Virus record (IMG/VR): IMGVR_UViG_3300035661_000025
Coordinates: 1 to 64,000 of that record
Strand: one strand, 5' to 3'
Source: a virus
Length of the DNA: 64,000 bases
Shown here piece after piece: positions 1 to 7,145 of the stretch. The notes under the pieces were generated by a model, which was not told the origin of the DNA, did no database searches, and saw nothing but the letters and a program-made list of their open reading frames with translations. The first letter of the stretch is position 1; each line of letters begins with the position of its first letter. The position numbers and the translations under genes were made by a program.

Positions 1-609
1 TTAATTGCTAGATTGGTAACTCAATATCATCTAACCGAAGCATTTAAAGCTATGAAAATTGACATGTCTGATGATAATGTAATGGAAGATTTATCATCTG
101 GAAATATTGGCACTCCTGGACGTATAGCAAAAGTTTGGATGGGTGCCAATTTAGATGATGATAGAGAATTGGGTGGAGGTCGTTGGAGCAGAAAACCAAG
201 ATTGGCATCATTCCCAAATACTAATGACACCAATATACCAATCACAAAAAGAGTTGACATTATAAGTAATTGTTCTCATCATTTCATTCCATTTACCACA
301 ATTGCTAGGGAAGAAAGCTATGCAATTATTAGTTACATACCAGATAAGTTTGTATTGGGAATTTCCAAACTACAAAGATTGGCTGATTGGGTGAGTCAAC
401 GTTTCTTTTTACAAGAAGATTTAACTAAAAAATTATATGAGGCAGTTTCAGAAGCTTCACAAACTGATTCCGTTTATGTTGGGTTATTCAATATGGTTCA
501 TGGATGTGAGAGTATGAGAGGTGCTAAATCAAATGATGGGTCTTTTACTTCAGAATATTACGGCGGTAAATTTGCAGATCCGGAATTGCGAAAACAAATT
601 AGATCTTAA
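1..609 (+). CDS. folE: GTP cyclohydrolase I (partial, 5' end outside window)
   Basis: Converts GTP to dihydroneopterin triphosphate, the first step of both folate and 7-deazaguanine (preQ0) synthesis. The family zinc motif is visible as CSHHFIPF (second Cys later in HGCESMRG), followed by the IPDKFVLGISKL segment typical of the fold. The frame is open to base 1 with no convincing RBS near the internal TTG at 13, so the true start lies upstream. In phages FolE often belongs to a set that makes 7-deazaguanine-modified DNA; the other members are not in this window, so that role is inference. Confidence 0.9.
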   Translation, partial: LIARLVTQYHLTEAFKAMKIDMSDDNVMEDLSSGNIGTPGRIAKVWMGANLDDDRELGGGRWSRKPRLASFPNTNDTNIPITKRVDIISNCSHHFIPFTTIAREESYAIISYIPDKFVLGISKLQRLADWVSQRFFLQEDLTKKLYEAVSEASQTDSVYVGLFNMVHGCESMRGAKSNDGSFTSEYYGGKFADPELRKQIRS

Positions 610-627
610 GGATCTTTATGATATAAT
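605..627 (+). promoter_or_regulatory. TTTAAG-class promoter
   Basis: CTTAAG (605-610), 11-bp spacer, TATAAT (622-627). It overlaps the folE stop codon and lies 11 bp before the phosphoribosyltransferase start, so it must give a very short leader. Confidence 0.6.
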
Positions 628-638
628 AAAGGAAATAA

Positions 639-1070
639 ATGCAAAAATATTACGATGTTACTGATGAAGAATACAAAAATTTTATTAAGTTTTGTGTAGA
701 AAAAATCAATAATTACAAAGAAGAATATCCTGATATTCAAATAGTTTCCATTTATAGAGGGTCTTTAGGTATGGGAGCTCATTTGAGCAATCTACTCAAT
801 GTACCATTGAGCATCATAAAATTTCAAAAATATGATGGAAATGATGATTATCCAAAGTTTTTGACTTCTTACCTACAACCAAATTCATTAGCGGTAATAT
901 TGGATGATATTTATGATACCGGTGAAACAATGAATAGATGTATTGAATTCATAAAAATTTGCTCAGGTTCTGAATGTCTTCCAATAACTATGTTTGGAAA
1001 AGATTCTCCATTTTTATCATGGAATCATCATGATGGAGAATCTTGGTATAGATTCCCTTGGGAGGTTTGA
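639..1070 (+). CDS. Phosphoribosyltransferase-domain protein
   Basis: Type I phosphoribosyltransferase fold: the PRPP-binding motif VILDDIYDTGET (residues about 86-97) is preceded by the SIYRGSLGMGAHLSNLL loop seen in hypoxanthine/xanthine-guanine enzymes. At 143 aa it is close to the length of small purine PRTases. Likely salvages or interconverts purine bases; the exact base is not readable. Start ATG at 639 has AAAGGA upstream. Its last base overlaps the next ATG (TGATG), so it is translationally coupled to the clamp loader gene. Confidence 0.75.
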   Translation: MQKYYDVTDEEYKNFIKFCVEKINNYKEEYPDIQIVSIYRGSLGMGAHLSNLLNVPLSIIKFQKYDGNDDYPKFLTSYLQPNSLAVILDDIYDTGETMNRCIEFIKICSGSECLPITMFGKDSPFLSWNHHDGESWYRFPWEV

Positions 1071-1537
1071 TGGAAGATTTAGATGAATGGGGAATGAGTA
1101 AGCCCCCAAAAAATGAAGTACAAGAAGAAGTAAAAAAGAAAGCCAAAATCAATATTTTTGATGTAATGGCTTCTAGTTATGACCGAAAGAAACCCGAAGC
1201 TACCCCAGAAGAGATTGAGGCATTGAGTCCTTATATGTTTTGTAGATATTTAAGTAACAATCCAGTCGCGGTTTTTTGGGCAAATGAACTAAACAATCAT
1301 GATAATATTCCTAAATTATATCAATACAAGTTTGTGAGAATTAGCTTCCCAAAAGACAAAGTTAAATTCATTAGATATATAAAAAGTGAAAATATATTTG
1401 ATAAAGACACTATTGAATATGCTTGTATTGAATATAAATGTGGAAAAGAAATAGCAATAAAATATTTAGAAATGATGCCGGATGAAGAAGTGCAGAAACT
1501 AATTCAAAAATATACAGTCGGTGGTCGAACAAAATAA
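1070..1537 (+). CDS. 62: Clamp loader small subunit (gp62-like)
   Basis: Resembles the clamp loader A subunit of T4-like phages, which with gp44 loads the gp45 sliding clamp. The conserved core is PYMFCRYLSNNPVAVFWANELNNH...LQ-type YQYKFVRISFPKDKVKFIRYIKS, ending in a VGG tail, after a charged Lys/Glu-rich N-terminus. The start is ATG 1070 (GGGAGG at 1060-1065, overlap with the previous stop); an in-frame TTG at 1058 lies inside the previous gene and is not needed. gp44 would be expected just upstream but is not in this window. Assignment rests on pattern similarity, so moderately sure. Confidence 0.7.
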   Translation: MEDLDEWGMSKPPKNEVQEEVKKKAKINIFDVMASSYDRKKPEATPEEIEALSPYMFCRYLSNNPVAVFWANELNNHDNIPKLYQYKFVRISFPKDKVKFIRYIKSENIFDKDTIEYACIEYKCGKEIAIKYLEMMPDEEVQKLIQKYTVGGRTK

Positions 1538-1563
1538 ATTTAAACAAATATAAAGGATAAATA

Positions 1564-2550
1564 TTGGAAAATAATATTAAAGAAAAAATAATGTATTCTA
1601 CCATTTCACTTTCCCATATTGACCTTGATGGTATATCTTGTCAATTAGTTTTAGAACAAGTTTATAAAAATACTAAATTATATAATTGTAATTATGATAA
1701 GATACCAGAATATTTGGATTATATTGATGATAATTGTTCCGAGTATCGGCCAGATAGAGTTTTTATAACGGACCTTGCATTTGAGAAATCAAATGCTATA
1801 AAATTGGCTCACATAATCAAAAACCACCCAGATGTAAAATTTATCTATATAGATCATCATCCATATGATGAAGAGTTAATTAATGTTTTTAAAAAAATAA
1901 AAGATTCTTTAAAAAATTTCACATTTATTCACTCAACAAAAGCAAGCGCCACAAAATTAACTTATAAATTTTTAGATCGTTCAAAACCGTTTAACAATCC
2001 ACTCATGGAAAAATATGTAGAATCTGTAAACGCATATGATATATGGTTATTAGAATCAGAATTTTTCAAAGCTGGATTTGTGTACAATGAGCTGTTTTTC
2101 AATTACAAACTTAAAGCGTTTTATTTTGAAATGAGAGATAGTTTCAAATTGAAACAAAAACATAAAGATAGATATGTAGAATTAGTAAAAGAGAAAACTA
2201 AATATTTTGACAAAGTTAAAAAAGATAAATTGATTTTTAGTGACAATGATAAACTATTCATTTTTGCAGATGAGTTCAAATCTTGGATTACTTTAGATTT
2301 TCCAAATTTCAACTATTACGTTATAGCATCCACTTATTCTAGAATAAGTGTAAGAATCTCTGATAAAATTACAAGCGAACAAGCAGAAACCGTTAAAAAT
2401 TATATTATAAACAACAAAGATATGACTGGAATAATTTCTATAGGAGGACATCATCATGCATTTGGTCTAACATTAGAACCAGGAACTTCTATAGATAAAT
2501 TGATTATGCATGTCCAAGATTTATCAAGGCTTTTAGATAAAATTACTTAA
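1564..2550 (+). CDS. DHH/DHHA1 family phosphoesterase
   Basis: Shows the DHH-superfamily motifs in order: SHIDLDGIS (I), FITDLAF (II), IDHHPYD (III, the DHH signature) and a C-terminal GGHHHAFGLTL DHHA1-type glycine-rich motif. Family members are Mn-dependent nanoRNases/pApA phosphatases (NrnA), c-di-AMP phosphodiesterases or RecJ exonucleases; the 328-aa length fits NrnA/GdpP-type enzymes rather than RecJ. Starts at TTG 1564 with AAAGGA at 1552-1557; ATG 1591 lacks an RBS. It sits between clamp loader and helicase, so a role in clearing short oligonucleotides or cyclic-nucleotide signals during replication is possible. Confidence 0.85.
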   Translation: MENNIKEKIMYSTISLSHIDLDGISCQLVLEQVYKNTKLYNCNYDKIPEYLDYIDDNCSEYRPDRVFITDLAFEKSNAIKLAHIIKNHPDVKFIYIDHHPYDEELINVFKKIKDSLKNFTFIHSTKASATKLTYKFLDRSKPFNNPLMEKYVESVNAYDIWLLESEFFKAGFVYNELFFNYKLKAFYFEMRDSFKLKQKHKDRYVELVKEKTKYFDKVKKDKLIFSDNDKLFIFADEFKSWITLDFPNFNYYVIASTYSRISVRISDKITSEQAETVKNYIINNKDMTGIISIGGHHHAFGLTLEPGTSIDKLIMHVQDLSRLLDKIT

Positions 2551-2559
2551 AGGAATAAA

Positions 2560-3930
2560 ATGGAAGAATTAATACTTCAAAACTTAATCATGGATAGTGA
2601 TTATTTCGGAAAAGTATTTGGGTATTTAGACAAAAAACATTTTTATTCATTTGAAAACATAGAAATTTTCACAGAATTAAAAACTATGTTTCAAGAATAT
2701 GACAACAAACCAACCGCAAGAGAACTTGGTATTAGATTAAAGACATCACCAAGAATTAAAAAAGATCATAAAGAACAAGTTATATCAAAATTCAAAGAAA
2801 TTTTGACTGCAGAACCCCAAAAAAATAAAACATTTTTGCTAGCAGAAACAGAAAAATATATCCAAAAAGTAGAGTTATCTGAAGCTATTCTTAAATCCGT
2901 TGACATTATTAATAAAGGTGAAGCATTTCAACCAGTCATAGGATTGATAGAAAAAGCTATTTCCATCAATTTCAATTATGACACTGGTTTGAATTATACC
3001 TCTGAATATGCAGATTTACGATTGTTTGAATATTATCAACAAGGTTTTCAGGGATTAACTACGGGTGTTCCTTCATTAGATACATTATTGGGTGGAGGTT
3101 TTAGAGCAAAAACATTAAATATAGTTGCAGCCCCTTCTCATGGTGGTAAATCTGTATTCCTTGTTTCTATTGCTGCAGCCCAATTGTTAAAAAAGAAAAA
3201 TGTTCTTTATCTAACATTGGAAATGTCTGAAGAAGAAATTGCTAGACGTATTGATGCTAACTTAATTCATCATAGCGCAAATGATATGAACGCTTTTACG
3301 TTTGAAGAATATAAACGTAAAAAAGATGAGATTAGAAAATATGCGGGAAAATTGAAAATAAAAGAGTATCCTTCAGGATACCTGAATACATTGAGATTAG
3401 AAAGTCTTTTGGTAGAGCTGGAAAATGAAGATGATTTCAAACCAGATGTAATAATCATTGACTATTTGACTCTTATGGCATCATCAAGAACGACGTTAGC
3501 TCAAGCTGGGAATAATTATAGTTATTACAAAAATGTAGCTGAAGAGCTACATGGGTTCGGTAAAAAATATAATCTTCCTATAGTTAGCGCAGCCCAATTG
3601 AATAGATCTGCTTATGGAAATTCAGATGTAGGTATGGAATCTATTGCGGATTCATTGGGGATTGTTCAAACTGCAGATACGTTTTTCGCTATTATTACCA
3701 CAGATCAATTAAAAGCGGAAAATTTAGCATTGATAAAATTTCTCAAAAATAGAAATACTGGTAAATTAGATACTGTTACTGTGGGAATAGATTACCCAAG
3801 AATGAAATTTATGGATTTTGAAGGAGATGAAGCATCTCACAAAGTCGATACGGGTATGAGTAATAAATCTGAGGACATTCCATCATTTTTTGGAACGGGT
3901 TCATCAAAATCACCTTTTAGTTTAGGATAA
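2560..3930 (+). CDS. 41: Replicative DNA helicase (gp41, DnaB-like)
   Basis: Hexameric 5'-3' helicase of the replisome. RecA-type core: TGVPSLDTLLGGGF, Walker A APSHGGKS (about residues 191-198), LTLEMSEEEIARR, Walker B PDVIIIDYLTLM, and AAQLNRSAYG. The N-terminal 150 aa correspond to the primase-interacting domain and the C-terminus ends in a Ser/Asp-rich tail. 456 aa agrees with T4 gp41. Primase partner gp61 is encoded at 31682. Confidence 0.93.
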   Translation: MEELILQNLIMDSDYFGKVFGYLDKKHFYSFENIEIFTELKTMFQEYDNKPTARELGIRLKTSPRIKKDHKEQVISKFKEILTAEPQKNKTFLLAETEKYIQKVELSEAILKSVDIINKGEAFQPVIGLIEKAISINFNYDTGLNYTSEYADLRLFEYYQQGFQGLTTGVPSLDTLLGGGFRAKTLNIVAAPSHGGKSVFLVSIAAAQLLKKKNVLYLTLEMSEEEIARRIDANLIHHSANDMNAFTFEEYKRKKDEIRKYAGKLKIKEYPSGYLNTLRLESLLVELENEDDFKPDVIIIDYLTLMASSRTTLAQAGNNYSYYKNVAEELHGFGKKYNLPIVSAAQLNRSAYGNSDVGMESIADSLGIVQTADTFFAIITTDQLKAENLALIKFLKNRNTGKLDTVTVGIDYPRMKFMDFEGDEASHKVDTGMSNKSEDIPSFFGTGSSKSPFSLG

Positions 3931-3933
3931 AAT

Positions 3934-4290
3934 ATGGAAACAAATTGGAATGATATCTTAAAAGATATTGATAAAATTACGCTTGTAGATTATGAAGAGG
4001 TTAAAAGAAATAACCTCTTATCAGAATATAGAACTTATAAATTTGACTCTAAATCAGAAAAAACAGAAGATATTTTATATTCTATACATGAATGGTTAGC
4101 TAATTCAGGTGATGTTTATGTGTTAAGTGATAATCTTAATATTATTAAGATGGTAGAGAGTCATTCTTCTCCAAAAGAAGGTGAAACTCCTATTCCTATT
4201 ACTATGATAAATCCTAACACAGCTCAACCAACTATTGTAATGGGAATTCCTAAATATAGATATGGATTTTCTCTAAGAATAAAGGAATAA
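3934..4290 (+). CDS. Hypothetical protein
   Basis: 118 aa, acidic N-terminal half, Pro-rich middle (SSPKEGETPIPITMINPN) and hydrophobic end. No motif recognised. It starts 3 bp after the helicase gene and is probably co-transcribed with it. Confidence 0.6.
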   Translation: METNWNDILKDIDKITLVDYEEVKRNNLLSEYRTYKFDSKSEKTEDILYSIHEWLANSGDVYVLSDNLNIIKMVESHSSPKEGETPIPITMINPNTAQPTIVMGIPKYRYGFSLRIKE

Positions 4291-4293
4291 ATA
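4286..4293 (+). promoter_or_regulatory. Late-type promoter element AATAAATA
   Basis: AATAAATA 33 bp before the small basic gene at 4319; differs from the T4 late consensus TATAAATA only in the first base. Confidence 0.4.
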
Positions 4294-4318
4294 CATAAAA
4301 TCCTTTATGGAGTGAAAC

Positions 4319-4573
4319 ATGTTATTTACTGAATTTTTAAATAATAGAGATAATATCTTAGAAGCAAGAACTATAAGAATATCCCATCACCTATCTAGCT
4401 CGGATAGAATGAAGCAAGCTAGACTAAGAAAATCATCATCATATAAAATGAAACAAAAAATCTTAGCTCGTTTGCGTGCTAGAAAACATTGTCCGAATGG
4501 TCAAGTTGTAGATTATGATGGAAAAGGGTGTCACAAACCTAAACATTTAGTCGGTCTTAAAAAGAGAGATTAA
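4319..4573 (+). CDS. Small basic protein with capsid-targeting-like N-terminus
   Basis: 84 aa, very rich in Lys/Arg (SSSYKMKQKILARLRARKHCPNG). It begins MLFTEFLNNRDNILEA, resembling the T4 capsid-targeting peptide with an I-L-E cleavage site before Ala, then DRMKQARLRKSS. Two Cys and two His near the C-terminus could bind metal. A nucleic-acid-binding internal head protein is a reasonable inference; GGAG upstream supports the ATG. Confidence 0.65.
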   Translation: MLFTEFLNNRDNILEARTIRISHHLSSSDRMKQARLRKSSSYKMKQKILARLRARKHCPNGQVVDYDGKGCHKPKHLVGLKKRD

Positions 4574-4812
4574 TTATAGCTGAAAAAAGAAACGTGTTAT
4601 AATAGAACTAAATCAGTCAAAAAAATAAGAATAACGTTTACAGCTCGAAAATAGTTAAATGGGATTGTGTGTTAAATCATTAGTAGATATTAGAAAGAGA
4701 TTTTTAACATCTCCCCAAAGAATAAAAAATTCGTGGCGAAATGAATATGATTAACAAGTGAAGATATTGTGTCATTAGAAAACGTGAAAATACATATCAA
4801 AAAGGGTCTAAA
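4574..4812. other. Intergenic stretch, possible short transcript
   Basis: Holds one TATAAT (4598-4603, extended by TGT but without a clear TTTAAG box) and a possible 31-codon frame (4658-4753, no RBS). Nothing else is recognised. Confidence 0.25.
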
Positions 4813-4981
4813 TTACTTAGCACCTTTTCCTTTTACCCAACCTGAGGAAACTTCATCAAAGAATTTTCTCATTTCTTCCTCATCTAGCTCTGCTGGGCTA
4901 TCCACATTATAAGATTTCAAAATATTCTTGATATTCTGTTTTTAAGTCTTTTTCTTCTACGATTAAATCTTTGAATTTCAT
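4813..4981 (-). pseudogene. Frameshifted small gene with capsid-targeting-like start
   Basis: On the minus strand ATG 4981 (overlapping the o-spanin stop as TAATG) reads MKFKDLIVEEKDLK, like other capsid-targeting starts here (I-V-E site), and then hits a stop. Shifting frame by one base at the A5 run near 4938-4942 gives a continuous NIKNILKSYNVDSPAELDEEEM-type reading that ends at 4813 in GWVKGKGAK, a pattern typical of small phage proteins (about 55 aa if the run had four A). Either a real frameshift mutation, a homopolymer sequencing error, or a +1 frameshift; no classical slippery site is seen. Confidence 0.5.
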
Positions 4982-5313
4982 TACTTGTCTTTTTTGTTTA
5001 ATTCATTTACTTTAACATTAAAATCATTAATTGATTTTAGCAACAAATTATATTCTTTTCTTAAAGCACTAACTTCTTCCATATTTTCATAAAAATTATC
5101 AGGATTTTGAATGATTAAGGTTTGTTTATCATCTAACTCTTGCACCCAATACTTATAAGTAATAGGTGGCTTTTCAGAAAATACACTAGTGTCAAATGTA
5201 GGTCTGTATAAATCATCTTGAGGACATTGTACATCTGTATTACAAAATAATGAGCAACATCCAGTAAATAAAAATGGTAGACTAAATGCTACGAGTAATT
5301 GAATTTTTTTCAT
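4981..5313 (-). CDS. Outer-membrane spanin lipoprotein (o-spanin, Rz1-like)
   Basis: 110 aa with a lipoprotein signal peptide: basic MKK, hydrophobic core and lipobox FTGC (Cys19). Mature part has Pro segments and a C-terminal helix (EEVSALRKEYNLLLKSINDF). It begins inside the i-spanin gene (32-bp overlap), the classical Rz/Rz1 arrangement. With the i-spanin it would fuse inner and outer membranes at lysis. RBS AAGGA before the ATG. Confidence 0.85.
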   Translation of the reverse strand: MKKIQLLVAFSLPFLFTGCCSLFCNTDVQCPQDDLYRPTFDTSVFSEKPPITYKYWVQELDDKQTLIIQNPDNFYENMEEVSALRKEYNLLLKSINDFNVKVNELNKKDK

Positions 5314-5677
5314 TCAGTTTTCCTTTAAGTTGATTTGAACAATTTGAATCCAATGGAGTAATTGTTTTATTGGAGTCATCTATTCGTATGACTTTGATTT
5401 CGGTTCTAACTTTTTCTATAATAGTAGTTTTTTCTTTAGCTGTTTTTAAATCATATTGATGTTGGTAATCTTTGAACTCATCTTCTTTCTCTTTTATTTT
5501 TTTATAATATTCTAAATTATTTTTTTGAATATTTACTTTATATTCATTAAATTCATTTTGAGTAGATTTTAGTTCCATTTTTAAAATACCTATATATCCT
5601 AAAACAATAACTACAATACTTCCTATAATTATCTCAGTTTTGTATTTGTTAAAAAATAACGAAAACACAGTGTACAT
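5282..5677 (-). CDS. Inner-membrane spanin (i-spanin, Rz-like)
   Basis: 131 aa with one N-terminal membrane segment (about residues 13-32, EIIIGSIVVIVLGYIGIL), a long periplasmic coiled coil rich in Lys/Glu and a C-terminal LDSNC motif like that of Rz proteins. Follows the holin gene directly (stop and RBS AAGGGG adjacent) and contains the o-spanin start in another frame. Confidence 0.85.
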   Translation of the reverse strand: MYTVFSLFFNKYKTEIIIGSIVVIVLGYIGILKMELKSTQNEFNEYKVNIQKNNLEYYKKIKEKEDEFKDYQHQYDLKTAKEKTTIIEKVRTEIKVIRIDDSNKTITPLDSNCSNQLKGKLNEKNSITRSI

Positions 5678-5926
5678 TTATTCCCCTTTGTTTAGACCAG
5701 GATCATCTGAAGTTGCTTTAGTTCCTGTATAAAAACCAATAGCAGTACCTGCCAATCCTGCAAAAATTCCGTAGTATCCTAAATAACCATCTACAGGTAT
5801 CTTGTAAATAATCATTAATAATACTACAACTGATACTAATAAGAAAGTAAACACTACAGAAAAAAGAATAAGTTTTCTAGCCCGTGTTACATCCTTTTCA
5901 GTCCACTCAATTAATGTTTCCATCAT
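5678..5926 (-). CDS. Putative holin
   Basis: 82 aa, two membrane segments (roughly residues 20-44 and 52-72) with a short loop containing a conserved-looking PVDGYLGYYGIF and a hydrophilic tail. First gene of the minus-strand lysis operon, upstream of the spanins. The ATG at 5926 is preferred over the one at 5941 because AAAGGA lies just before it and the late promoter at 5955-5962 would leave almost no leader for 5941. Holin or pinholin class cannot be told from sequence. Confidence 0.7.
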   Translation of the reverse strand: MMETLIEWTEKDVTRARKLILFSVVFTFLLVSVVVLLMIIYKIPVDGYLGYYGIFAGLAGTAIGFYTGTKATSDDPGLNKGE

Positions 5927-5936
5927 AGTGTTTCCT

Positions 5937-5964
5937 TTCATAAATATTGATAATTATTTATGAA
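5937..5964. promoter_or_regulatory. Divergent late promoters within an inverted repeat
   Basis: Two 10-base arms, TTCATAAATA (5937-5946) and TATTTATGAA (5955-5964), separated by 8 bases. Each strand therefore presents CATAAATA, a T4-late-like element: one facing the lysis operon, one facing the permease gene, each about 20 nt from a start codon with a good RBS. Confidence 0.6.
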
Positions 5965-5974
5965 AAGGTTGATT

Positions 5975-6973
5975 ATGGATTTTACTGTATTTTATAATGG
6001 GCAAGAATTTGTATTATTTTTAGTGATAATAATGATTACTACTAATATAATTAAAGAAAATATGCTTATGATAGATCTTTTAGGAGTGTTTGGAAAATAT
6101 ATAAAAAATACAAAAATAGCAGTATTTTTGACGTCTATGTTTTTTGGTATATTGCCTATTCCTGGTAGAATAGTGTTAGGTAGTTCTATGATAAATTCAT
6201 TGTCTAAAGAGAAAATGAGTTACAAAATAGGTGTGTTAGAATATTTGAGCACCCATCATTATTATTTTTGGTCACCTTTAGAAAAAACTGTAATAGTTCC
6301 TATGAGTATATTAGGGATAAGTTATGCATATTATATAAGCGTGGTTTGGCCTGTTATATTATTGAGCATTTTATTTTTGGCTATTTATCTATGGTTGTTT
6401 ATAAAAGAAGAAGATATTAACATAAAATTTCCAACACAATTTCTGTGGAAGAATATTTTCTTATATGTTTTGCCTATTCTTATCTTTATTCTCATTATCT
6501 TCTTCACAGAAATGTTAGTATTAAGTTCAGTGGGTTTATTGTTATATTATTCATTTATGGTAAAATTGTCATTTGAAGATTTAAAACGACATATAAACTC
6601 CATAAATTTTAAGCTGATTTTTTTATTAATGAGCACCATAGTTATTGGAAACATAATAAAAGAATCTGGCTTCAATATAGTGGATCAAAAATTATTAATA
6701 TCTGCTCTTATTGTATCATTTGTATATTCATTTTTATTAGGATCTTCATCAAAATATGCAATGATTAGTGCTTTATTAATTAGCGCTTTTGGTTTAGAAT
6801 ATATGTTGTTATTTTTAGTAGTCGATTTTGCTGGATATATTCTTTCTCCCACTCACAAATGCTTTTGGGTCGCATTAAGTTATTATGAGATACAAGTTAA
6901 AAAATTTGTTTTTGTTATAGTATTATGGTTAAGTATTTTGTTGTTTTATTCAATAATTCAACTTTTATTATAA
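5975..6973 (+). CDS. Polytopic inner-membrane protein, permease-like (DUF401-like)
   Basis: About 332 aa with nine or ten hydrophobic segments. The pattern FFGILPIPGRIVLGSSMINSL and STHHYYFWSPLEKTVIVPMSILG recalls the DUF401 integral membrane family related to ion/organate permeases, including a second GSSSKYAMISALL and DFAGYILSPTHKCFW repeat. Substrate unknown. Start ATG 5975 is chosen because AAAAGG (5963-5968) precedes it; ATG 5960 lies inside the promoter. Transcribed divergently from, and probably at the same late time as, the lysis genes. Such a transporter is unusual in a phage. Confidence 0.7.
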   Translation: MDFTVFYNGQEFVLFLVIIMITTNIIKENMLMIDLLGVFGKYIKNTKIAVFLTSMFFGILPIPGRIVLGSSMINSLSKEKMSYKIGVLEYLSTHHYYFWSPLEKTVIVPMSILGISYAYYISVVWPVILLSILFLAIYLWLFIKEEDINIKFPTQFLWKNIFLYVLPILIFILIIFFTEMLVLSSVGLLLYYSFMVKLSFEDLKRHINSINFKLIFLLMSTIVIGNIIKESGFNIVDQKLLISALIVSFVYSFLLGSSSKYAMISALLISAFGLEYMLLFLVVDFAGYILSPTHKCFWVALSYYEIQVKKFVFVIVLWLSILLFYSIIQLLL

Positions 6974-7095
6974 GCACATCGCAAGATATTCGGACTAATT
7001 AAAATAATTCTTTGTATTCATTATAGCGAACCACAACCAAGATCTATAGCTATTTTGGGTTTAGGAAACACTACAAATAACACAATTAACAAATA

Positions 7096-7118
7096 TTTAA
7101 GCAAATAAATGATATAAT
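7096..7118 (+). promoter_or_regulatory. TTTAAG-class promoter for gene 39
   Basis: TTTAAG (7096-7101), 11-bp spacer, TATAAT (7113-7118), 27 bp before the topoisomerase start. The 120 bp upstream (6974-7095) show no gene. Confidence 0.65.
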
Positions 7119-7145
7119 ATAAAATATATTTCAATAAGGAAATAA

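Noticed and set aside
27-260. Minus-strand frames opposite folE and many other genes
   Set aside because: Antisense shadows of well-supported genes without RBS or promoters.
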